From Bacteroidota bacterium (GTDB lineage Bacteria; Bacteroidota; Bacteroidia; Cytophagales; Cyclobacteriaceae), in NCBI GenBank assembly GCA_023417955.1, contig JAEZDW010000124.1, positions 1 through 15,439 of the forward strand: DNA of 15,439 bases. The letters run 5' to 3'. Below, one piece after another: positions 1-6,495 of the stretch. The position numbers and the translations under genes are program-made. Numbering within the stretch: position 1 is the stretch's first letter; each line of letters opens with the position of its first letter. The notes under the pieces are model-generated. The model was not told the origin of the DNA. It saw only the letters and a list, made by a program, of their open reading frames with translations, and did no database searches.

Positions 1-1
1 G

Positions 2-3000
2 GGTGAGACCAGTATGCAGACGCACCTTTGGGAGGACTTCAGGAACGTGTTGGCGGAGGAAATGATGTTCGCAGGCCTGTATGTCGATCAGGCATTCGAT
101 ATTAAGGAGGCCGTCGGAAATTATGAACGTATACTTACCCTGCCCCGAAAGACACTTCGTCTGAACATCCTCAGAATGGTGCCGCAAAGTCTTTCGGCAA
201 TTATCAACTCCGCGATTAGTAAGGTTTGGAAGTACCGGGAGCCGGTCAATCTAAAAAATGTACGTTACGAAGACAACGGCCTTCAATACAATGTTACAAT
301 ATATATCAAGCCAGCCGTTGAAATTCCGGGATGCATGCTGGTGATATTCAGCAATTTTTATCGCGTCGAAGAAACCCCTCAGCCTTCGTCAGCTCCGTCG
401 GGAAATGCCGGAAACGCAGAGTATGTTCGTACGCTTGAGAATGAGTTGATTGAAACAAAGAACAATCTTCAGATCGTTGTTGAGGACCTGGAAACTGTAA
501 ACGAAGAACTTCAATCCAGCAACGAAGAATTGCTTTCGGCTAATGAGGAACTCCAAAGTTCGAATGAAGAACTGCAGTCGCTGAACGAGGAGTTGCATAC
601 ACTCAATACGGAGCATCAACTCAAGATAAAGGAACTGCTTGAGCTCAATGACGATTTGAACAACTATTTCCGCAGCACTGACATAGGCCAGATTTTCCTG
701 ACGCGTGAGATGCGTATCCGCAAGTTCAATCCTGCTTCCGGAAGAATGATCAATTTTATTGAATCAGACATTGGCCGGCCTCTTACCCATATTTCCACCA
801 ACCTTCGTTACGCGGATCTTGTTGATGATGTGCAACGCGTCCTTAATGAAAACACCACAATCGAGAAGGAAGTGCAGCTTCATACAGGGAAGAATTTGTT
901 GATGCGCATATTGCCTTACATCACGCGTGAGCGTCAAAACGATGGTGCGATCATTTCCTTCATCGATATCACTACGGTTACAAACCTCAACAATATTATC
1001 CGCGGGGTATTCAATTCGAGCCAGAGCGCAATATTTGCTTTTCAGGCGGTTCGCGACAACTCTTTCACAATCCAGGATTTCACTGTGCTCGCTGCCAATC
1101 ATGCTGCACTGGAGTTTCTTCACCTTGATGGGGGAAATTTTGTGGGGAAGTCTATGCGCCGTGAAATTCCGATTCTTGCTTCTCACGGAATGTTTGATAA
1201 ATATGTTAAGGTTGTCCAGGACGACATCCGCTTGTACAATGATGTGTATTTCGAAAATGAAGATCAGTGGTTTGAAGTATCAGCAGCGAAAATGACGGAT
1301 GGTCTGGTAGCCACATTGACGAATATTACCGAAAAGAAACGCGCCGAGCAACGCCTGAAGAAAAATTACGCGGAACTCGTCTCGGTGAAGGATAACCTGA
1401 AGCGTTTGAATACCGAGCTCGAGAATAAAGTGCAGGAACGAACACGTGAGCTTTCTTTGAGTGAAGAACGCTTTCGTATGGTGTCGCAGGCAACGAACGA
1501 TGCGATCTGGGATTGGAATCTTGTCGACAACAAGATGTGGTGGGGCGACGGTTTTGAAAAACTGTTTGGATACGGCGATGAAGCAATACCTGACCGCACT
1601 TTCTGGCTGGGACAAATACACCCTGATGACAGAAGGGAGGCTGAGACCAGTATCCAGCGCGTTATCAATTCCGGTGAAAACCAGTGGAGTTGCGAGTATC
1701 GTTTCAAAAAGAAGGACGGGACTTACGCTAATATTTTTGACCGCGGTTACATCCTCCACGACGAGTATGGTACACCATACAGGATGCTCGGCTCGATGAT
1801 GGACATGACCGAACTGAAACGCGCTGAACGGGAAATCACGAGCAGTAACGAACAACGTGAGTTCCTTGCAGAGTCAATGCCGCTAATTGTATTTACCGCA
1901 GATTCGACGTTCAACGTCAACTTTGTTAACAGTGAATTCAATAATTATACGGGCGTAGCTACCGATGCGGCGATGGGGAACAGGTGGCAGGAGGTCATTC
2001 ACAAGAAAGATTTGGCTGACCTAAAGAAGCAGTGGCATGATGCAGCTTCCACGCAGACAGATTTTGAAATCGAGTTGAGAGTACGGCATAACAGCGGTGC
2101 TTTCCGATGGAACCTCTTCCGTGTGAAGGGCCGTGCGGCAACGGAGAGTAATCCAATGAGTTGGGTTATCACGTTGATCGACATCCATACACAGAAACTG
2201 CTGAATGAGACACTGGAGCGAAAAGTTGCGGACCGAACCTATCAGTTGCAACGAATCAATGAAGCGTTAGAGGCAAGCAATCATGATCTGCAGCAGTTTG
2301 CATCTGTAGCATCGCATGATCTGCAGGAACCACTCCGGAAAATTCACATGTTTTCAAAGTTGATTCGCGACAAGCATATAGACTTACTTCCGGACGAGGC
2401 GCGTGTGTACCTGGAAAAGATTATGCAATCGTCTGGTCGGATGAAGTCGATAATCACAAATGTGTTGAATTTCTCACGTTTGTCGGCGGAGGATAATAAG
2501 TTTGAATATGTCAATCTTGATGAGATAATAAGGGATCTGTTTGAGGATCTTGAGATCACCATTCGGGAGCGCAATGCCTCTATTGATGTCGGGGAAATGT
2601 GTCAGATACAGGTCATTCGTGGTCAGATCCGGCAAGTGTTTCAAAATCTGATCAGCAATTCGTTAAAGTTTTCACGACCAGGAGTGCCGGCCAAAGTGAC
2701 TATTCGCAGTGAACGGGTGGCAACGCGGGAATTCCAGAGCCCGGTTGCTGAAGAAGGACCTTATTGCAGAATTACCATATCCGACAATGGTATCGGATTT
2801 GAGAAGAAATTTAAGGACAACATTTTTGCGCTTTTTCATCGCCTGCATTCGAAGGACCGTTACGAAGGAACAGGAATCGGGCTTGCGATAGTTAAAAAGA
2901 TTGTTGAAAAGCATAATGGTATAATAACGGCCGATGGCACGTTAGACGAGGGGGCAACGTTTATGATTATCCTTCCGGTGTCCCATGAAAACTCGGTTGA

Positions 3001-3046
3001 ACAGAAAAAATTAATCTATGACCAAACGGATTCTTCTTGCGGATGA
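2..3046 (+). CDS. Multi-PAS histidine kinase, 3' part of a probable CheB/CheR-type fusion (5' partial)
   Basis: Soluble sensor kinase expected to autophosphorylate on histidine and pass the phosphate to a receiver, probably the one encoded immediately downstream. The frame is open to the window edge. Residues are numbered from the ATG at 14, which may be internal. Order: PAS-like segment (about 20-120); Gln/Glu-rich coiled coil (139-216) with NEEL heptads; PAS (about 219-325); PAS (330-445); short coiled coil (447-486); PAS (486-606); PAS (610-733); HisKA with phosphoacceptor His768 in ASHDLQEP; HATPase with the N-box around FQNLISNSLKFS, G1 box DNGIG (924-928) and G2 box GTGIG (952-956). There is no membrane segment and no receiver domain. 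A first PAS followed by NEEL heptads is typical of proteins that begin with CheB and CheR domains, so those domains may lie upstream; that is inference. All kinase motifs look intact. The gene overlaps the next by 29 nt in another frame, suggesting translational coupling. Confidence 0.9.
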   Translation, partial: GETSMQTHLWEDFRNVLAEEMMFAGLYVDQAFDIKEAVGNYERILTLPRKTLRLNILRMVPQSLSAIINSAISKVWKYREPVNLKNVRYEDNGLQYNVTIYIKPAVEIPGCMLVIFSNFYRVEETPQPSSAPSGNAGNAEYVRTLENELIETKNNLQIVVEDLETVNEELQSSNEELLSANEELQSSNEELQSLNEELHTLNTEHQLKIKELLELNDDLNNYFRSTDIGQIFLTREMRIRKFNPASGRMINFIESDIGRPLTHISTNLRYADLVDDVQRVLNENTTIEKEVQLHTGKNLLMRILPYITRERQNDGAIISFIDITTVTNLNNIIRGVFNSSQSAIFAFQAVRDNSFTIQDFTVLAANHAALEFLHLDGGNFVGKSMRREIPILASHGMFDKYVKVVQDDIRLYNDVYFENEDQWFEVSAAKMTDGLVATLTNITEKKRAEQRLKKNYAELVSVKDNLKRLNTELENKVQERTRELSLSEERFRMVSQATNDAIWDWNLVDNKMWWGDGFEKLFGYGDEAIPDRTFWLGQIHPDDRREAETSIQRVINSGENQWSCEYRFKKKDGTYANIFDRGYILHDEYGTPYRMLGSMMDMTELKRAEREITSSNEQREFLAESMPLIVFTADSTFNVNFVNSEFNNYTGVATDAAMGNRWQEVIHKKDLADLKKQWHDAASTQTDFEIELRVRHNSGAFRWNLFRVKGRAATESNPMSWVITLIDIHTQKLLNETLERKVADRTYQLQRINEALEASNHDLQQFASVASHDLQEPLRKIHMFSKLIRDKHIDLLPDEARVYLEKIMQSSGRMKSIITNVLNFSRLSAEDNKFEYVNLDEIIRDLFEDLEITIRERNASIDVGEMCQIQVIRGQIRQVFQNLISNSLKFSRPGVPAKVTIRSERVATREFQSPVAEEGPYCRITISDNGIGFEKKFKDNIFALFHRLHSKDRYEGTGIGLAIVKKIVEKHNGIITADGTLDEGATFMIILPVSHENSVEQKKLIYDQTDSSCG
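500..604 (+). repeat. Five tandem heptads (NEELQSS type) in the kinase coiled coil
   Basis: Five consecutive seven-residue units of the form NEEL-x-S/T-x occupy kinase residues 163-197, giving a 21-nt period in the DNA. The DNA copies differ at synonymous sites, so the repeat is kept at protein level and is not a recent duplication. Such a coiled coil normally joins the CheR module to the PAS/kinase part in this family and probably dimerises or transmits signal. Confidence 0.8.
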
Positions 3047-3437
3047 CGATTCTGACGACCGGCTTTTCTTCGGTGAGGCTCTCAGCAAATGCGCAGGCTT
3101 TCCCTGCGAGTTGGTGACCGCAATGGATGGTGAAGAAGTGTTTAAAAAACTGGCGGGGATGAAATTCGGGCGACTGCCCGACTTGATCGTTCTGGATCAG
3201 AATATGCCCCTGCTCAACGGTCGCGATACCATGCAACGTTTGCGTTCCCTTACGCAGTTCGATCACATCCCGGTTGTCATCTACTCAACATACAACGACA
3301 GCACTTTTGTTTCCACCTGCGAACGACTGGGTGCTCAGGCCGTTCTCTCAAAGCCCGATTCTTTTGAAGGCTATGTGGAAATGGTGAAAGAAGTCCTCTC
3401 TCATGTTCCGGGCCGCGGTACAGGCCCGACTGCTTAA
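3018..3437 (+). CDS. CheY-like single-domain response regulator
   Basis: A 139-residue protein that is a single receiver domain with no output domain. It should accept phosphate from a histidine kinase and act by protein-protein contact or as a phosphorelay intermediate. Visible motifs are the acidic pocket ADDD (Asp9-11), phosphoacceptor Asp60 in VLDQNMP, Ser90 at the end of strand beta-4 (IYST) and Lys112 in LSKP. The ATG lies within the last 29 nt of the kinase gene, so the two are almost certainly co-transcribed and this is the likely cognate receiver. No Shine-Dalgarno sequence is present; the upstream bases are A-rich, as in many Bacteroidota genes. Its stop codon overlaps the stop codon of the convergent TPR gene. 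The target of the phosphorylated protein cannot be read from the sequence. Confidence 0.92.
   Translation: MTKRILLADDDSDDRLFFGEALSKCAGFPCELVTAMDGEEVFKKLAGMKFGRLPDLIVLDQNMPLLNGRDTMQRLRSLTQFDHIPVVIYSTYNDSTFVSTCERLGAQAVLSKPDSFEGYVEMVKEVLSHVPGRGTGPTA
3409..3428. terminator. Weak hairpin at the convergent gene junction
   Basis: CGGGCC (3409-3414) and GGCCCG (3423-3428) form a 6-bp GC stem with an 8-nt loop inside the last codons of the response regulator. No clear U-run follows on either strand; the + strand has only mixed AT-rich bases after it. It may slow polymerase where the two transcription units collide, or it may be a chance product of the Pro-Gly-Arg-Gly-Thr-Gly-Pro coding sequence. Confidence 0.25.
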
Positions 3438-4399
3438 TATTTGTTTGAATTTCCGGCTGCCGCAATCAATTTGGCTTCATCAAAATAATGTCTTGCTGAA
3501 TCGTCGTCGCCCTTCACAGTGTAAACCTCGGCCAGGTTAGTAATCACATCCAGAACCTGTACCGGGTTTGGAACAGGCTGTTCCTGCACCTTTTCGTACG
3601 CCCAACGCAAATAAACGTATGCGTGATGATGGTCGCGGTTTGCACGATACGCCTTGGCAAGATTGCTCAGCAAATTCACGAAGGCGGGATCTGATTCAGC
3701 GATGAATTTCGGATAGACTTCAATCAGGTACTCAAATCCCGCTATGGCCTCTTCATGCTTACCTGCCTTCTGATACATGCGTGCTTTCTGCTGATGCAGC
3801 ATTAACTCGGGAAGCGATATATCCCTGCTCTCGCGTCGAACTTCTGCGATGAATTTGTCGCATGTGCGAATTCCCTTGCGAATAGCGCCCTTTTCCAGAT
3901 ACGACTCGGCAATGTCGTTGTATAACTGCATTCGCGTTTTCCATTCCGGCTGAAATGCCTGCAGGCAACGACGCGCTTCAGCGAAAAAATGGAGCGCCTG
4001 TGAAGGCATTCGATTCCCGAGATAAAGTTGTCCTGTAAGATAATTCAATTCAAACGCTTCCAGCGGGGTGAGTGCTGTTATCCTGGTGTGTCTTCGAAGA
4101 CGTTCCACGGCTCCTAATGCCTCGATTGACTTACCGATGTCTAAGAGAAATCGGATTTTAAGTATCTCCCCGGTGAAAGTGCTGACTTTTGATTTTTGAC
4201 CTGGTACTTCGGCCCAGGATTCAATCACCTTGCTGCCTTTATGCAGCAATAGATACGTGTTGGCGATGATTGAATCGGCGGGCGCGGCCGAAATGATTTG
4301 TTCTGTTGATGTCCGTGTTTGATCAGAATCCAGGCCGTATTGGCCAGGAAGTGAGGTCACGACGGTACAGAACACTCCCGTGAAGATGAAAGCCCTCAT
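3434..4399 (-). CDS. Exported TPR-repeat protein of unknown role
   Basis: A protein of about 321 residues from the chosen ATG at 4399. That start gives an N-terminus with Arg2 followed by a hydrophobic stretch (FIFTGVFCTVVTSLPG), which reads as a signal peptide for export. The frame is open to an ATG at 4471, 4 nt from the preceding stop, with another ATG at 4423; both would bury the signal peptide, so they are less likely. The body is helical, with about five tetratricopeptide units (roughly residues 115-146, 159-186, 200-230, 240-272 and 283-312) carrying A-x-x-Y and A-x-x-F signatures. TPRs bind protein partners; no enzyme domain is visible. Many Bacteroidota sensor kinases carry such a TPR region ahead of a membrane helix and kinase, but this protein ends after the repeats. 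It is last in the - strand gene string, 75 bp behind a response regulator. Function unknown. Confidence 0.8.
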   Translation of the reverse strand: MRAFIFTGVFCTVVTSLPGQYGLDSDQTRTSTEQIISAAPADSIIANTYLLLHKGSKVIESWAEVPGQKSKVSTFTGEILKIRFLLDIGKSIEALGAVERLRRHTRITALTPLEAFELNYLTGQLYLGNRMPSQALHFFAEARRCLQAFQPEWKTRMQLYNDIAESYLEKGAIRKGIRTCDKFIAEVRRESRDISLPELMLHQQKARMYQKAGKHEEAIAGFEYLIEVYPKFIAESDPAFVNLLSNLAKAYRANRDHHHAYVYLRWAYEKVQEQPVPNPVQVLDVITNLAEVYTVKGDDDSARHYFDEAKLIAAAGNSNKY

Positions 4400-4474
4400 A
4401 GGTTGGATGTTTAGCGGAAACATACCAGCGAAAATCTTGTGCCAGCTCAATCCGACACAACGGGACAACACTGA

Positions 4475-4876
4475 TCAATTCTGAAATTCGGTTCGGAAAA
4501 TGCCTTTGATGGCGTCGGCGGAAAGGGGTTTGGTCAAATAGTATTTTATGCCGAGATCTTTTGCACGTTGAATATCCGACGGGTCATTGGAGGAAGTAAC
4601 GAGGATAATGAGAACTTCATCCGTGCCGTCAATTTCCAATTCGCGGTAGGCTTTGATAAATTCAAATCCATTCATCAAAGGCATATTGAGATCCAGCAGA
4701 ATCACATCCGGAAATGAACCCGGATCTTCATGTCTCGATTTAATAACTTCCAACGCTTCTCTTCCATTTAACGCCTTCGAAATGTTTCGTGCGAGTCCGG
4801 TGGATTGAACGATTCGTTCGATTAAAAAATTGGCAATCGAATCGTCATCGACCACCAGGACGTCTTTCTGCAACAT
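4475..4876 (-). CDS. Single-domain response regulator at the end of the glucan operon
   Basis: A 133-residue receiver domain from the chosen ATG at 4876. Motifs are the acidic cluster VVDDD (Asp10-12), phosphoacceptor Asp62 in LLDLNMP, Thr94 in LVTSS and Lys116 in LTKP. No DNA-binding or enzyme output domain follows. The frame extends to 4969, but that would overlap malQ and add 31 residues foreign to the fold. The ATG at 4876 has AGGAA just upstream and gives a normal receiver length; an ATG at 4894 is the other reasonable choice. It lies 55 bp behind malQ and ahead of the TPR gene on the same strand, so it may be read from the glucan operon, from its own weak promoter, or both. The cognate kinase is unknown; the kinase encoded at 2-3046 is the only candidate in the window. 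Confidence 0.88.
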   Translation of the reverse strand: MLQKDVLVVDDDSIANFLIERIVQSTGLARNISKALNGREALEVIKSRHEDPGSFPDVILLDLNMPLMNGFEFIKAYRELEIDGTDEVLIILVTSSNDPSDIQRAKDLGIKYYLTKPLSADAIKGIFRTEFQN

Positions 4877-4894
4877 GGCCGATTCCTGGATCAT

Positions 4895-4931
4895 GTTGTT
4901 AAATTTACTTATCTTTTTTAAGAATCCATAA
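4895..4931 (-). promoter_or_regulatory. Possible internal promoter before the response regulator
   Basis: This short AT-rich gap after malQ contains TAAATTTA (4900-4907), seven of eight matches to the Bacteroidota -7 box TAnnTTTG. No convincing -33 TTTG box was found at the expected distance, and the match is palindromic and AT-rich, so chance is a real possibility. If real, it would let the response regulator and TPR gene be expressed apart from the glucan genes. Confidence 0.2.
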
Positions 4932-6482
4932 TCAGCTGTTCCCTTTACGCGCAGTGCTACCGGAGTCATATCTGCCGAAGAGTGTTGTTTGCTCGCATAG
5001 CCACTTTGATGACCTGGTGCTCATCTGTCGCTGGTTCATGCGCCAAAGCCAGTTGTTTTCAACCGTCGCGGGTGCATTGAACCGGGACGATTCGTCGAGA
5101 CCGGGCACGTCCTGAAAAGGAATGATCGCGAGTTTTGCTACCGAAGCGTAAGCGAGCCGGATAAGGTGGCGGTGTATATTGTTTTCTGTTATCGCAATAC
5201 CTTCAAAATAGCGTTGCAGATTTCGTTTTTCAACCTTGCTAATTTCTTTCCGATACCAGCCTTTCGTCGTGTTGTTGTCGTGTGTGCCGGTGTATACCAC
5301 GAAGTTTGGGGCATAGTTGTGGGGGATGTAGTCGGAAACCGGAAGGTTGTCTGCGAATGCAAAGTGTAAAACCTTCATTCCCGGAAATTGGAAGGCGTCG
5401 CGCAATTGAAAGACTTTCTCGTTGATGTCACCGAGGTCTTCAGCCACAAAAGGAAGGCGCCCGAGTTTTCTCAGGGCAACGTGAAATAATTCTACTCCTG
5501 GTCCTGCTCTCCACTTTCCGTTTCTTGCCGTTTTTTCTCTTGCCGGGACTGCCCAGTAATCTGCAAACGCCCGGAAATGATCGAGACGCAAGACGTCAAA
5601 TAGTTCAATGTTCTTTTGGAATCGACGGACCCACCACGCGTAGCTGTCTTCCTTTAAAACATCCCACCGGAAAACAGGCATGCCCCAAAGCTGACCATCG
5701 GAATTAAAGTAATCCGGCGGAACACCGGCAACAAGAACCGGATGGCCCTTCTTGTCGATGCTGAATATTTCACGGTTTGCCCAAACGTCTGCGGAATCAT
5801 GGCTTACATAAAAAGGCAGGTCTCCGAGCAGGCGTATGCCTCTTTCGTTGCAGTATTCCTTAAGTTCAAACCATTGTTTGAAAAAGCAGTATTGCAGCCA
5901 TTTGATTTTTTCGAGCGCGCTGCGATACTTGCGCGACGCTTCTTTTAGCGCAGAAGCGTTTCGGTTTTTAAATGGATCCGGCCATTCGATCCACGGTTTC
6001 CCTTCCTGCGATTGCTTTAACACGACAAATAGTGCGAAATCGTCGAGCCATATGCGTTCACGTTCGCAGAAATTCGCGAACTCTCGTTTCGCACGCTTAT
6101 TTCCCGAAGACGCGAACGTAGTATAAGCGCGGTCGAATAACGAGGCTTTTATTTTTTCTGCTTCCAAAAATCTTGCACGCGATGATGACCTGGCGCGATG
6201 TCGTGCCACTTCTTTGCTGTCAAGCCATCCCGCATCGCGCAGTTGTTCCGGGCTGATCAGAAGCGGGTTTCCAGCGAAACTTGAGTACGAACTGTACGGT
6301 GAGTAGCCAGTCCCTTTTTCTGTTGGATTCAAAGGCAGAACCTGCCAGAATCGTTGACCGGCATCCACGAGAAAATCTGCGAAAGCTCTTGCTTCATAAC
6401 CGAGGTCACCGCAACCATATGATCCCGGCAGAGAAGTTATGTGAAGCAATATGCCCGCTGCCCTGCCGTTGAAATCAATCAT
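4932..6482 (-). CDS. malQ: 4-alpha-glucanotransferase (amylomaltase), GH77
   Basis: A 516-residue cytoplasmic enzyme that cuts alpha-1,4-glucans and transfers the released segment to another maltodextrin or glucose, so short maltodextrins are pooled into longer chains. The N-terminus has the family signature HITSLPGSYGCGDLG, followed by QVLPLNPT and a GYSPYSSYSSFAGNP segment. The catalytic triad of the fold is present: nucleophile Asp301 in RLDHFR, acid/base Glu348 in VAEDLG, and Asp402 in TGTHDNNT. The C-terminal NNWLWRMN segment is also typical. The length matches the short bacterial amylomaltases without an N-terminal carbohydrate-binding extension. The ATG at 6482 starts 13 bp after the glgX stop, so the two are co-transcribed. 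Next to glgX and treY it likely rebuilds chains long enough for TreY or the glucan synthase. Confidence 0.96.
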   Translation of the reverse strand: MIDFNGRAAGILLHITSLPGSYGCGDLGYEARAFADFLVDAGQRFWQVLPLNPTEKGTGYSPYSSYSSFAGNPLLISPEQLRDAGWLDSKEVARHRARSSSRARFLEAEKIKASLFDRAYTTFASSGNKRAKREFANFCERERIWLDDFALFVVLKQSQEGKPWIEWPDPFKNRNASALKEASRKYRSALEKIKWLQYCFFKQWFELKEYCNERGIRLLGDLPFYVSHDSADVWANREIFSIDKKGHPVLVAGVPPDYFNSDGQLWGMPVFRWDVLKEDSYAWWVRRFQKNIELFDVLRLDHFRAFADYWAVPAREKTARNGKWRAGPGVELFHVALRKLGRLPFVAEDLGDINEKVFQLRDAFQFPGMKVLHFAFADNLPVSDYIPHNYAPNFVVYTGTHDNNTTKGWYRKEISKVEKRNLQRYFEGIAITENNIHRHLIRLAYASVAKLAIIPFQDVPGLDESSRFNAPATVENNWLWRMNQRQMSTRSSKWLCEQTTLFGRYDSGSTARKGNS

Positions 6483-6495
6483 TCTTAAAAGTACT

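Noticed and set aside
500..604. DNA-level tandem repeat as a possible repeat array
   Set aside because: The 21-nt units differ at synonymous positions and encode coiled-coil heptads, so it is a protein repeat, not a CRISPR or satellite array.
1280..1855. 191-codon - strand open frame opposite the kinase PAS region
   Set aside because: It is antisense to a conserved PAS domain; the translation has no fold signature and overlaps other shadow frames.
4400..4471. Longer N-terminus of the TPR protein
   Set aside because: Starting at 4471 or 4423 would place the hydrophobic export signal inside the protein; the ATG at 4399 puts it at the terminus.
4877..4969. Longer N-terminus of the second response regulator
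   Set aside because: The extension overlaps malQ and does not belong to the receiver fold; the ATG at 4876 follows an AGGAA and gives a normal length.
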